Shown here: in pieces, positions 34,890-44,063 of the stretch
Layout: each line of letters opens with the position of its first letter
Numbering within the stretch: position 1 is the stretch's first letter
DNA from: an uncultured Polaribacter sp.
GTDB taxonomy: Bacteria > Bacteroidota > Bacteroidia > Flavobacteriales > Flavobacteriaceae
DNA length: 64,000 nucleotides
Direction: 5' to 3'
Assembly: GCF_947503855.1 (NCBI RefSeq)
Contig: NZ_CANNFF010000007.1
Span: 62,001-126,000, forward strand
Position numbers and translations under genes: made by a program
Notes under the pieces: model-generated
The model's database searches: none
The model's input: the letters and a program-made list of their open reading frames with translations, nothing else
What the model was told of the DNA's origin: nothing

Positions 34890-36096
34890 AGTTGTAAGTT
34901 CCTACCCACATATAATTATTATCAGCTTCTAAGGCTAAAACAATTACAGGGGTATTATTTTTTGTTTTAAAGTTTTCTAGATGTTTCCAAGAATTCTTTT
35001 TTCTGTTCCAAATACTTAAACCCTTTTTAGTACCAAACCATACATTGCCATTTTTATCATTGGCTATACTTCTAGTAAAATTGCTAGAAATACTATTTTT
35101 ATTATTAAGTTTATGCTGTACTTTAAGAAAAGGAAGCCTATTTATATTGTAATAATTTATACCTCCACCATAGGTTGCTGCCCACAAAATACCTTCTTTA
35201 CTTATTTCTAAATCATAAATACCATTACTAGAAATAGAGGTTGGGTTGTTAGAGTCTTCTTTAAAATGAGTTATAATTTCCAGTTTGTTATTTAACTGAT
35301 AAATACCATTACCATCTGTAGCAATGTACAAGTTTTTTTTATCTTGTAAAATATCTCTAATAGTATGGTTAAAGTTTTTTAAAGTCCTTTTGTAATTAAA
35401 AGTGGTGGTATCAATCTCTAATAATTCGCCAGCTTGTGTACCTAAATAGATTGCATTAAAAGCAGTATTTATATAGTAAATTTTAGCTGTAGATGCTGGT
35501 AAATTTATTTTTGAAGTTTTTTTATTATCAATATTATAGATATAAAGACCTTTTTTAGTACCACACAATACATAATTTTTATATATAAAAATTACATCTA
35601 TAGCATCATTAATGGTTGTTTTTTCTAAATTTTTATTAGTTGGGTTGTATTTCCAAAGACCATTAAAACCTCCAATCCATATATTGCTATTACTATCTTC
35701 GCTAATAGAATTTACTAGAGAAGGATTTATATTGTCTGCAGTTTGTATTAATTCAAACTTATCTAAATTTTTATTATACTTACAAACACCTTTTTCTAGA
35801 CCAGCCCAAATATTATTATTACTGTCTATAAAGATTTCTGAAGCTCTATTGCTTAACGATTCAGGTAAACCATTGTAAGTATTATAAACCCTATAATATT
35901 TAGAGTTATGTTTTAAAATACCTTCTTCAGAGCCAATCCATAAATTACCTAAATTATCTTCTTTTATTGCATATGTAATACTTTGTGTAGACACATTTTC
36001 ACCCTCAAGCTGTGAAAACTCAATAGGATTTTGCCCATAAGAATTAATGTTTAAAAAGTAAATAAAAAAAGAAAAAAAGTAAGTTTTTAAATTCAA
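34855..36096 (-). pseudogene. Hybrid two-component system regulator, N-terminal sensor part
   Basis: 413 codons from TTG 36096 with a signal peptide (NLKTYFFSFFIYFLNINSYG) and repeated propeller blades with the motif D--GN-WIG (EDNLGNLWIGSEEGI, DSNNNIWAGLEKGV, DSNSNIWIGGFNGL, NDKNGNVWFGTKKGL). It ends ...YGLFKIDIKSF and a stop. Removing one T from the T5 run (minus strand) restores KIDIKSFKITSFNDVSKEKD and continuous reading into the second part, total about 1300 residues, the usual length for these polysaccharide sensors. The gene faces the formylglycine enzyme gene divergently. Frameshift, phase switch or sequencing error are all possible. Confidence 0.85.
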
Positions 36097-36100
36097 TCTG

Positions 36101-36123
36101 TATCTTTGTTACGGTTACGGTAA
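36101..36123 (+). promoter_or_regulatory. Promoter and short tandem repeat between the sensor and FGE genes
   Basis: TATCTTTG (36101-36108) is an exact -7 box for the plus-strand gene at 36178. It is followed directly by GTTACGGTTACGGTAA (36108-36123), a tandem GTTACG duplication at the expected transcription start. Confidence 0.5.
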
Positions 36124-36177
36124 AAATAGTAAAAATTAAAAACTAATTTAAAATAGTAACACTTAATATTTAAAAAC

Positions 36178-37269
36178 ATGATTTTTCATAAAAATATTTA
36201 CACTTTTTTTTTAATTTTAAGCATCTCTTTTTTTATTGCATGCAATACGCAAAAGAAAAAACAAACAATAAAAAGTAATAATACAACGAATGTTGAGGCA
36301 GATACAAAAGCACCAAAAGGGATGGTTTGGGTAAAAGCTAAATCATTTTTAATGGGTGCTAAAGAAGGTGATAAATACGCGATGATGCGCGAAAAACCAG
36401 CACATGAAGTATATGTAGATGGTTTTTATATTGATAAACATGAGGTTAGCAACAAGCAATTTGCAGCGTTTGTAAAAGCAACAAATTATATTACTGTAGC
36501 AGAAAAGCCAATAAATTGGGATGAAATTAAAAAAGATTTACCAGCAGGAACTCCAAAACCAGCAGACTCTATTTTACAACCAGGAAGTTTAATTTTTAAT
36601 AAAAATGCGGGTAAGATAGTTTCAATGAATAACTATCAACAATGGTGGACATGGAAAATTGGTGCTAATTGGAAACAGCCAGAAGGTCCAGGAAGTTCTA
36701 TTGATGGTAAAGATAATTACCCAGTTGTGCATGTAGCTTATAAGGATGCTTTGGCATATTGTAAATGGGCGAATAGAAGATTACCAACTGAAGCAGAGTG
36801 GGAATCTGCAGCACAGGGCAATCGTAGAAATTTAACTTTTGTATGGGGTAATAATCCAGCAGATTTAAATGCCAATGCCAATACTTGGCAAGGGCAATTT
36901 CCAACAAAAAATATTTCTGAAGATGGTTTTGAATATATTTCTCCCATCAAATCTTATCCGGCAAATACTATTGGTATTTATGATATGGCAGGTAACGTTT
37001 GGGAAATAACATCAGATTTGTTTAATGTAAATTATTACAAAAGTTTAAATCCTAATAAAGTTTTAAATAACCCAACTGGTGCAGAAACATCGTATTCTCC
37101 ATCAAATCCATATCAATTAGAGCATGTTATGAAAGGTGGTTCTTTTTTGTGCCACGAATCTTATTGTGCAAGTTTTAGAATTTCTGCAAGAATGGGTATG
37201 GAACCAAGTTCTAGTTCAGATCATATTGGTTTTAGAACTGTTGCAACCAAAGAGATGTTATCTGATTAG
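36178..37269 (+). CDS. Formylglycine-generating enzyme (SUMF1-type) lipoprotein
   Basis: 363 residues. A lipoprotein signal ends at Cys22 (LSISFFIACNT). The rest is an FGE-sulfatase domain: MVWVKAKSFLMGAKEGDKYA, EKPAHEVYVDGFYIDKHEVS, RRLPTEAEWESAAQGN, GIYDMAGNVWEIT and KGGSFLCHESYCASFRISAR. The last stretch contains the two copper-binding redox cysteines (Cys325, Cys330) in the same spacing as human FGE (C-H-x-S-Y-C), so this is likely a true enzyme that converts a sulfatase active-site Cys to formylglycine, here outside the cytoplasm. No sulfatase gene is in the window. It is next to the broken sensor and SusC, implying a former sulfated-glycan locus. Confidence 0.9.
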   Translation: MIFHKNIYTFFLILSISFFIACNTQKKKQTIKSNNTTNVEADTKAPKGMVWVKAKSFLMGAKEGDKYAMMREKPAHEVYVDGFYIDKHEVSNKQFAAFVKATNYITVAEKPINWDEIKKDLPAGTPKPADSILQPGSLIFNKNAGKIVSMNNYQQWWTWKIGANWKQPEGPGSSIDGKDNYPVVHVAYKDALAYCKWANRRLPTEAEWESAAQGNRRNLTFVWGNNPADLNANANTWQGQFPTKNISEDGFEYISPIKSYPANTIGIYDMAGNVWEITSDLFNVNYYKSLNPNKVLNNPTGAETSYSPSNPYQLEHVMKGGSFLCHESYCASFRISARMGMEPSSSSDHIGFRTVATKEMLSD

Positions 37270-37606
37270 TATTGTTAAACTTTAAAGAAAATAAAAAATT
37301 CTTAATATTAAAATGATAAGGCTTTTTAGTCGGGTTGCAGGATGATAACTAGACCGCCAGTATGCAGTAAAATCAATACTTTAGGAAAAGTTCTAAAACA
37401 GTGTCAACCGAATTGTGGACCTAATGTTTAAATTGAAATAGTATGTTTTGTTTGAAGGTCTAAAACAAATTTACTATTTTAACTTCATTAAAAACAGATA
37501 AATAGCGTCAAATATTATGATTAATCTATTAAGTATTTGTTAATAGTTTCTTCCTCAATACCGCTGTAACTAGCAAAATCTTTTACTATTATAAATTGAG
37601 TTTTTT
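37270..37606. other. 337-bp gap between convergent genes
   Basis: Between the FGE stop and the hydroxylase stop. No strong terminator. The stretch 37321-37440 is less A+T-rich than its surroundings but codes for nothing I recognise. On minus, an open stretch ending at TAA 37521-37523 reads IIVKDFASYSGIEEETINKY-LID, which looks protein-like but has no start and may be a gene tail left after the rearrangement. Confidence 0.4.
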
Positions 37607-39823
37607 TTATGCAAAGCCTTGGTCCACCAAAGGTAAACTTCTAACGCGTTTTCCAGTTGCGTTAAAAATGGCATTGCAAATGGCTGGTGCAATTACAGGT
37701 ACACCAGGTTCACCAACTCCAGTGGGTGGTTCTTCCATTTTATCCATAATATGTATTTCTATGTTTGGGGCATCTTTTATGCGTGTCATTTGATAATCGA
37801 AAAAGTTGTGTTGCTCCACAGCACCATTTTCTGTAGAAATTTTTCCATACATCGCAAGCGACATTCCAAATAGGGTAGCACCTTCTAATTGGTTTTTGAT
37901 ATTGTCTTTATTCAATGCCAAACCACAATCTATGGTAGTCCAAACATTTTCTACTTTAACGTTCTTGTTTTTTACAGAAACTTCTACAATAGTAGCCACA
38001 TAACTATAAAAACTGTAATGTATGGCAACACCTAAACCATGGTTTTGAGGCAGTTTTTTACCCCAATTAGCCATTTTTGCAGTTTGGTTTAAAACAGCTT
38101 TTAGTCGTTTTGAGTTGTAAGGATAATTCGATTTTCCTTTGATGATTCTGTCTTTGCCAATCAACTCTAAATGAAATTGAACAGCATCTTTTTTTGCAGC
38201 AAATGCTAATTCGTCTACAAAAGAATTAATACCAAAACCACTATGAATATGCACCACAGAACGCAACCAGCCAATCCTTAAATTTGCTTCTGCTTTTACA
38301 TTTTCTAATCTAAAATTTTGTAATTCATACGGATTTTTGGTAAAACCTTGCCCAAGTTCAAAGCCAGAAGCATAATCTGACAAAGGTTTAAAAGAGGAAA
38401 CAATGGAAGGAAAACCCACTCTTTGCAACCAACCAGTTACTTTACTATTTTTATCTAAACCACCTTTTAAATATTGTGTACTTGTGGCGTGATAAAAACT
38501 ATGTTGTATGTCATCTTCACGTGTCCAAACTACTTGTACAGGCGCTTTTATTTCTTTCGATATTGCTACAGCTTCTACCACAAAATCCGATTTAGATTTT
38601 CTACCAAAGCCACCACCTAAAAAAGTAACATTTACGGTAATATTTTCAACTGGAATTTGAAAAAAATGAGCCAATTCGCTTCTTGCAGTTTGTGGATCTT
38701 GCACAGGCGCCCAAACTTCAATTTTATCTTTTTGATACCAAGCAGTTGCATTGGGTACTTCCATTGGTGCATGTGCTAAAAAAGGAACATGATAAGTAGC
38801 TTCTATAGTTTGTTGAGCTTTTTTAAAAGCCGAATTTACATTTCCATGACTTCCAGGTACCAATTTACCTACTTGATGAACACGATCTGTGAGTGTTTTT
38901 TTAAACTCTTCTGAATTAAAAGTTTCATTTTCACCTTTATTCCATTTTATATCTAAAGCCAATTTACCTTGAAAAGCAGCCCAAGTATTATTTGCAATTA
39001 CAGCAACACCACCCAACATACCAAAGAATTTTCCAGTAGGCGGTTTTAATCGATCTATTTGAATAATATTTTCTACACCCGCCACTTTTTCAGCATTATT
39101 TTTTTGGAAGCTTTTTACAGTTCCAAAAGTAACCGGGCATCTAGCCACAGCAGCAAATTTCATATTCGGAATACGAACATCAATTCCGTAAGTTGCTGTA
39201 CCATGTGTAAAGTCTTTTAAATCGACACTTTTCAAGGTTTTACCAATATATTTAAAATCGCCTACTTTTTTAAGTTGAACGGTTTTCTCATCAGGAATTT
39301 CTAATTGAGAGGCATTTTCTACCAAATCTCCATAGAAAATTTTTTCATTGGTTTGGGTATTAATAATATGATGATTTTCTGCTTTACAAACACTTTCTGC
39401 AACATTCCATTTTTGAGCAGCAGCTGTAATGAGCATCAATTTTGCAGTAGCACCCATTTTACGCATGGGTTCTAATTTGGTACGCACACTTCTAGAGCCA
39501 TCTGTATTTTGATTGCCATATTTTTCGTGTCCAATAGCTTGTTTTACAGAAATATAATCCCAATCTGCTTCTAGTTCATCTGCAATAGCAGAGGCTAAAG
39601 AAGTTCTGATGCCTTGGCCCATTTCTGAGCGTGAAGCAATTAAAGTTATATTGCCGTTTTTTTCTATTTGAATAAATAAATTCGGTTCAAAATAATCTTT
39701 GCTGATGGTGGGTTTAAACTTTTTTTCTACAGTAGTTGTGTTGCAGCCTAAAATAATTCCGCCAGAAGCCAAACCAAATAATTTTACAAAATCGCGTCTG
39801 TTTATTTGCTGAATTTTACTCAT
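37607..39823 (-). CDS. Molybdopterin hydroxylase large subunit (isoquinoline 1-oxidoreductase beta type)
   Basis: 738 residues of the xanthine oxidase/aldehyde oxidase large-subunit family. The N-terminus INRRDFVKLFGLASGGIILGCN contains a twin-arginine motif (NRRDFVK) followed by a lipobox, so it is exported folded by Tat and probably anchored by acylation. Two aldehyde-oxidase domains follow, with the molybdopterin contacts LGGGFGRKSKSDFVVEAV and the C-terminal GEPGVPVIAPAICNAIFNATG carrying the conserved catalytic Glu. It overlaps the [2Fe-2S] subunit gene by 4 bp. The pair would hydroxylate an aldehyde or N-heterocycle in the periplasm with electrons leaving to a cytochrome; the substrate is not evident. 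Confidence 0.92.
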   Translation of the reverse strand: MSKIQQINRRDFVKLFGLASGGIILGCNTTTVEKKFKPTISKDYFEPNLFIQIEKNGNITLIASRSEMGQGIRTSLASAIADELEADWDYISVKQAIGHEKYGNQNTDGSRSVRTKLEPMRKMGATAKLMLITAAAQKWNVAESVCKAENHHIINTQTNEKIFYGDLVENASQLEIPDEKTVQLKKVGDFKYIGKTLKSVDLKDFTHGTATYGIDVRIPNMKFAAVARCPVTFGTVKSFQKNNAEKVAGVENIIQIDRLKPPTGKFFGMLGGVAVIANNTWAAFQGKLALDIKWNKGENETFNSEEFKKTLTDRVHQVGKLVPGSHGNVNSAFKKAQQTIEATYHVPFLAHAPMEVPNATAWYQKDKIEVWAPVQDPQTARSELAHFFQIPVENITVNVTFLGGGFGRKSKSDFVVEAVAISKEIKAPVQVVWTREDDIQHSFYHATSTQYLKGGLDKNSKVTGWLQRVGFPSIVSSFKPLSDYASGFELGQGFTKNPYELQNFRLENVKAEANLRIGWLRSVVHIHSGFGINSFVDELAFAAKKDAVQFHLELIGKDRIIKGKSNYPYNSKRLKAVLNQTAKMANWGKKLPQNHGLGVAIHYSFYSYVATIVEVSVKNKNVKVENVWTTIDCGLALNKDNIKNQLEGATLFGMSLAMYGKISTENGAVEQHNFFDYQMTRIKDAPNIEIHIMDKMEEPPTGVGEPGVPVIAPAICNAIFNATGKRVRSLPLVDQGFA

Positions 39824-40284
39824 AAGGTTTTATTTTTAAGTGCCACAGCTTTATGAATTGCTTTTCTAATTCTAGAGTAAGTGCCACATCTACAGATATT
39901 AGCACTCATTACTGCATCAATATCCTCGTCAGTTGGTTTTTCTATCTTATCTAATAAAGAGGTAGCTGCAATTAACTGACCAGATTGACAATAACCACAT
40001 TGTGGTACATTTCCAGCATTCCATGCTTGTCTTAAAAATTCTAAATTTTCAGAAGTCCCTTCAATGGTAAATATTTGTTTTCCAGCAACTTCTGATACTA
40101 AAGTGCTACAAGATTTAACAAGTTTGCCATTTAATAATATAGAACAAGCACCACATTGTGAAACACCACAACCAAATTTGGTGCCAGTTAAGCCTACAAT
40201 ATCTCTAATTACCCAAAGTAAAGGGGTGTCTTTTTGTACTTCTACAGTGTACGTTTTTTTGTTGATAATTAAGTCTGTTTTCAC
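39820..40284 (-). CDS. [2Fe-2S] subunit of molybdopterin hydroxylase (IorA type)
   Basis: 154 residues from GTG 40284. Two iron-sulfur centres are seen: plant-ferredoxin type with Cys39, Cys44, Cys47 and Cys59 (FGCGVSQCGACSILLNG...KSC) and the helical C-terminal centre with Cys96, Cys99, Cys131 and Cys133 (QCGYCQSGQ, NICRCGTYSRI). It has no signal peptide and would be co-exported with the Tat-bearing large subunit. There is no FAD subunit, as in the Ior type. Directly coupled to the large subunit. Confidence 0.94.
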   Translation of the reverse strand: MKTDLIINKKTYTVEVQKDTPLLWVIRDIVGLTGTKFGCGVSQCGACSILLNGKLVKSCSTLVSEVAGKQIFTIEGTSENLEFLRQAWNAGNVPQCGYCQSGQLIAATSLLDKIEKPTDEDIDAVMSANICRCGTYSRIRKAIHKAVALKNKTL

Positions 40285-40356
40285 CTTTAGAATTTTAAAA
40301 CCACAAGTTACAAATAAAATAATTTTGATGAAGTGTTTTTACTTTTTTTAAAGCTT

Positions 40357-40400
40357 GAACAGAAATTACCAGGTTGAGCGCAATCGAAATCTATTGAAAG
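40357..40400. repeat. Possible flavobacterial interspersed intergenic repeat
   Basis: The stretch containing AGGTTGAGCGCAATCGAAAT and CTATTGAAAG is richer in G+C than its surroundings and resembles a sequence I recall from intergenic regions of many Flavobacteriaceae (TTGAGCGCAGTCGAAA type). Only one copy is in the window, so repeat status rests on memory. Confidence 0.4.
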
Positions 40401-40487
40401 TTTTGTAATCTAGCCTTCTAATTAGGTCTAATGTTTTTAAAGAGTAAATTAAAACTTAGGCTTTCAAGTCGATAAAGGTTTAATTTT

Positions 40488-41606
40488 TTAAAACAAAATA
40501 CAAACAGGAGTCGGTGCAGTAATTTCATCAACGAAGGTTAATTTGCCCGTTTTTACATTTCTTTTAAAAGACACAATATTGTCTGTGTCTTGGTTGGCAA
40601 CCAGTAAAAATTGATTGTCTGGAGTAAGTGCAAAATTACGAGGATGTTTTCCGAAAACAGAATGATGTCCTACTGTTTTTAATCTTCCGTCTTCTGGATT
40701 TACTTCATAAATAACAATAGATTCATGCCCCCGATTGGAAGCATATAAAAATTTACCATCGTTAGAAATATGAATATCTGCAGCTTTGCTAAATGCTATA
40801 AAATCTACTGGTAACATAGTAATGGAAAAGTCTACATAATAATGATTGTTTTTTTCTTTAACCAAAGAAATCGTGTTGTTTAACTCGTTTAAAACATAGA
40901 TCCATTGATTGTTAGGGTGAAATGTTAAATGTCTTGGGCCAGCACCCTCTGCCATTTTTAGTTTTTGTTGCTTTGTTAATACGAGCTCATTTTTATCTGA
41001 ATCAATTTTAGAAAACCAAAGTTCGTTGCTTCCTAAATCAACAGAAATTACTTCATTTTTTGTGGGATGAAACCAAGCAGAATGTGCATGTGGTTTTTCT
41101 TGTCTGCTTGTTGTACCTTTTCCAGTATGTTGTTGTACATATAATAAAGGAGAAAGTTTTCCTGATTTTTCTGCTTTTAAAAGTCCTACATTTCCACCAG
41201 TATAATTGGCAGTTACAATATAATTATCATTGTTAATAGCTACAAAACATGGGCCAGCACCACCTGTTTCTGCTTTGTTTATTAGTTGTAAGCTATCTTT
41301 TTCTATTTTGTAAGCTCTTATAATACCTTTACCTTTATCATCTGTTTCTCCAACAGTAAACAATGTTTTTTTGTCTTTAGATTTTGTTAAAAAAGTAGGG
41401 TTGGTAACTTGAGCTATCAAGCCAATTTTAGATAACTTTCCATCATTAGAAATTTGATATTTGTAAATACCTTTGCTATCTTTTTTTGTATAAGTACCTA
41501 CATAGAAAGTCATAAAATTATTAGTTTGTGTATTTTTTTTGGGTGATGACTTTGTTTTACATCCAACAAAAATAATCGCTAAAAAAAGAATAGAAAATTT
41601 GTACAT
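40488..41606 (-). CDS. Lactonase-family beta-propeller lipoprotein
   Basis: 372 residues. Lipoprotein signal MYKFSILFLAIIFVGCKT with Cys16. A seven-bladed propeller of the 6-phosphogluconolactonase/YVTN type follows: MTFYVGTYTKKDSKGIYKYQ, AGPCFVAINNDNYIVTANYT, GPRHLTFHPNNQWIYVLNEL, DIHISNDGKFLYASNRGHES and KHPRNFALTPDNQFLLVANQD (read in parts). The family includes cytosolic Pgl of the pentose phosphate pathway, but this one is exported, so its substrate is more likely a sugar lactone or other ester outside the cytoplasm. One base separates it from the M14 peptidase gene. Confidence 0.85.
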   Translation of the reverse strand: MYKFSILFLAIIFVGCKTKSSPKKNTQTNNFMTFYVGTYTKKDSKGIYKYQISNDGKLSKIGLIAQVTNPTFLTKSKDKKTLFTVGETDDKGKGIIRAYKIEKDSLQLINKAETGGAGPCFVAINNDNYIVTANYTGGNVGLLKAEKSGKLSPLLYVQQHTGKGTTSRQEKPHAHSAWFHPTKNEVISVDLGSNELWFSKIDSDKNELVLTKQQKLKMAEGAGPRHLTFHPNNQWIYVLNELNNTISLVKEKNNHYYVDFSITMLPVDFIAFSKAADIHISNDGKFLYASNRGHESIVIYEVNPEDGRLKTVGHHSVFGKHPRNFALTPDNQFLLVANQDTDNIVSFKRNVKTGKLTFVDEITAPTPVCILF

Positions 41607-41607
41607 T

Positions 41608-43353
41608 TTAGTAAATTTTAAAAACGGGTAGCATTAAGTGGGCAGTTTCATAATGTGGTGAATTTTTGTACACAAAATCTAACTGCATTCTTGGGTTGTT
41701 GGCAAAAACTTTGTCTTTTATTAGTTTTTCTTCAAAAGCAGCTTTAATTTTTGGGTTTTTAGCTAAAATATTTTCTGCAATATCTTCAAAAACATAGGCA
41801 GAATAGCCTTCTTTTTTTTGTAAAACTGTATCGAAAAAATTCCAGTTGAAAAAAGAATCAGTTGCTTCTGCTTCTAAAGTTTCTAGCAAGTAGCGCACAC
41901 CATTTTGATTGGTTGGTATATAAACATCGCCCTTTCTAAACTGAATTGTTTTTGTAGATTTTTTTGTAGTTGTATTGTAGTGCAAATAATGCCCTTCATA
42001 AGCTACATTTCTTGTTTTGTAATCATTAATATGGCTAACTTCTACAGTAATAATGGTGTCTTTTTTTAAATGTGTAAATTCTATTTTATTAGCTTCTAAT
42101 CGATCGATAACTTTGTGCCAACCTTGAGGTAAAATATATGCTTTTGGAATGGTTACTTCTTGATCAACTAAAAAATTATTGTAGTATTTAGTTTCCTTTT
42201 CAAAAGGTTGATTTACATCGTAAAATAAACGTTTTCCAGAAGTTACTTTGCTATCAATATAAGATGCTTCATACCCTTTAAAATTTAAAGTTGTTGGGTT
42301 TATGCTATCAATTTTGTAAGTAATAGGATAGGTTTTTTTACTTAAAATTTCACCTAAAGCCTTAGAGCGTAGTTCTTTAATTTTGTTAGAGTTTTTTTCT
42401 GTAACATCAAAAGCAGAAAACATGAATTCATAGGTTTGTTTAACACGAGTTTTGTAAGGTTTTAGCATGTGTGTTTCTATCATTAAACCCAGTGTATGAA
42501 ACAGAGTTGTATAACCTGTAGAGTATCTTGGAGAATCGAAAAATTGAGAAAAACCAGTTTCTGGTGTATTGCCCCAAACATTTACATAAGGTGTAATAAT
42601 AATATTCTTTTTTTGTAGAGAATTTTCTAATTGTGGCTTCATTTCGTTTTCTAAAAATGAACCTAAATTACCACCTAATTTGTTGTGTTGGGTAAATAAA
42701 TGGGTAATTGCATATTGGTAATCTGCACCATTACTTACATGATTGTCTATAAAAACATCTGGATTTACAGTATGAAAAATTTCAGCAAAAGTAGTTGCGT
42801 TTTTTGTGTCTTGTTTTATAAAATCTCTATTTAAATCAAAATTTCTAGCATTGCCTCTAAAGCCATATTCTTTTGGGCCATTTTGGTTAGCTCTTGTGTG
42901 CGAATTTCGGTTTAAAGAGCCCCCAACATTGTACACAGGAATTACAGCAATTAAACAATTTTTGTATTTCTTTTTCAAAGAATCATTCTGTACAATATCT
43001 CTTAAAAGCATCATAGATGCATCTATACCATCTGATTCTCCTGGGTGAATTCCGTTATTAATTAGAATTTTATTTTTTTTAGAATTTGTAATCTCTTCAA
43101 CATTGTAAATACCTTCTTTGTTGTAAACTACCAAATGCAAAGGTTTACCTGCATCTGTTTGCCCGAAAGAAAATAAAGAAATCTGAGAATATGCTTCTGC
43201 CAATTGTTCGTAATAAGAAATTACATCTTTGTATTCTGGTGTTTTTGTACCAGCAGATTTTTCAAAAGTGGTAGTAAAATCTACTTTATTGTTTGTGGAA
43301 TCATTACAGGAAATGATAAAAGCTAAAAAAACAATAAGAACAATATTTTTCAT
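41608..43353 (-). CDS. M14-family zinc carboxypeptidase-like lipoprotein
   Basis: 581 residues. Signal MKNIVLIVFLAFIISCND with a lipobox Cys16. The zinc motif H-x-x-E is in INNGIHPGESDGIDASM, the third ligand His in FIDNHVSNGADYQY, and the substrate-carboxylate Arg region in GFRGNARNFDLNRDF, so the metallopeptidase core is intact (about 60-330). The last 250 residues form a strand-rich domain of unknown role. An exported peptidase for scavenging or envelope turnover is the likely role. It lies 7 bp after coaD and 1 bp before the lactonase gene, so the three are one operon. Confidence 0.88.
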   Translation of the reverse strand: MKNIVLIVFLAFIISCNDSTNNKVDFTTTFEKSAGTKTPEYKDVISYYEQLAEAYSQISLFSFGQTDAGKPLHLVVYNKEGIYNVEEITNSKKNKILINNGIHPGESDGIDASMMLLRDIVQNDSLKKKYKNCLIAVIPVYNVGGSLNRNSHTRANQNGPKEYGFRGNARNFDLNRDFIKQDTKNATTFAEIFHTVNPDVFIDNHVSNGADYQYAITHLFTQHNKLGGNLGSFLENEMKPQLENSLQKKNIIITPYVNVWGNTPETGFSQFFDSPRYSTGYTTLFHTLGLMIETHMLKPYKTRVKQTYEFMFSAFDVTEKNSNKIKELRSKALGEILSKKTYPITYKIDSINPTTLNFKGYEASYIDSKVTSGKRLFYDVNQPFEKETKYYNNFLVDQEVTIPKAYILPQGWHKVIDRLEANKIEFTHLKKDTIITVEVSHINDYKTRNVAYEGHYLHYNTTTKKSTKTIQFRKGDVYIPTNQNGVRYLLETLEAEATDSFFNWNFFDTVLQKKEGYSAYVFEDIAENILAKNPKIKAAFEEKLIKDKVFANNPRMQLDFVYKNSPHYETAHLMLPVFKIY

Positions 43354-43360
43354 GATTTTT

Positions 43361-43816
43361 TTATTTTATACGAACGGTTTTTGGTACTAATTTGGTATAA
43401 TCTCCATGATTTCTAATGACATCTCTAACAATAGATGAAGAAATATAAGATGTTTTTGCAGCCGTTAATAAAAATACAGTTTCTATAGATGATAAATCTC
43501 GGTTGGTATGTGCTATGGCTTTTTCAAATTCAAAATCAGCAGGATTTCTTAAACCTCTTAAAATAAAATCAACATCATTTTTCTGACAAAAATCTACGGT
43601 TAAACCTTTGTAAGTAACTACTTTAATTTTAGGATTATTTTCAAAAGAAGCTTCAATAAATCGTTTGCGCTCCTCTAAAGAAAACATGTATTTTTTATCT
43701 GCATTTATACCAATAGCAATAATTAATTCGTCAAAAAGCGTAACACCTCTTTCTATAATATCAAAATGGCCTAAAGTGATGGGGTCAAAAGATCCTGGAA
43801 AAATTGCTCTTTTCAT
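43361..43816 (-). CDS. coaD: Phosphopantetheine adenylyltransferase
   Basis: Transfers AMP from ATP to 4'-phosphopantetheine, the fourth step of coenzyme A synthesis. 151 residues from ATG 43816: MKRAIFPGSFDPITLGHFDI holds the nucleotidyltransferase motif G-S-F-D-P-x-T-x-G-H; RGLRNPADFEFE and TAAKTSYISSSIVRDVIRNHGD are the substrate and ATP regions. A longer in-frame reading from 43864 adds a repetitive KTQKHQNIKT peptide produced by a T-rich direct repeat and is rejected. The gene leads an operon with the M14 and lactonase genes. Confidence 0.96.
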   Translation of the reverse strand: MKRAIFPGSFDPITLGHFDIIERGVTLFDELIIAIGINADKKYMFSLEERKRFIEASFENNPKIKVVTYKGLTVDFCQKNDVDFILRGLRNPADFEFEKAIAHTNRDLSSIETVFLLTAAKTSYISSSIVRDVIRNHGDYTKLVPKTVRIK

Positions 43817-44063
43817 TGTTTTTATATTTTGATGTTTTTGTGTTTTGATGTTTTTTAGAATCACGAAACATGATAAGTTTAGATATCTAATTTATCTGTA
43901 AAATTAGATGTTTTTTGTTGCAATTTTTGAATTCTCTTTTCAAAAACTGTTTTATTCATTAATTGATATTAATTTTTCTGTCTCTTTTATCATGACTCAA
44001 AATATTTTGTTTCATTTCCATCAAGGATATCTCCTGTTTCTTATTTCAAAAAAGATCCTGTTT

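Noticed and set aside
37521..37606. Protein-like tail ending KDFASYSGIEEETINKY-LID on minus
   Set aside because: No start codon or upstream domain; too short to call a gene, only mentioned as a possible remnant.
43817..43864. N-terminal extension of coaD
   Set aside because: The extra residues come from a T-rich direct repeat and precede the canonical MKRAIFPGSFDP start.
43885..43916. Hairpin ATCTAATTT/AAATTAGAT followed by a T run on plus
   Set aside because: Both neighbouring genes are on minus, and the T run is on the wrong side for them; likely chance in A+T-rich DNA.
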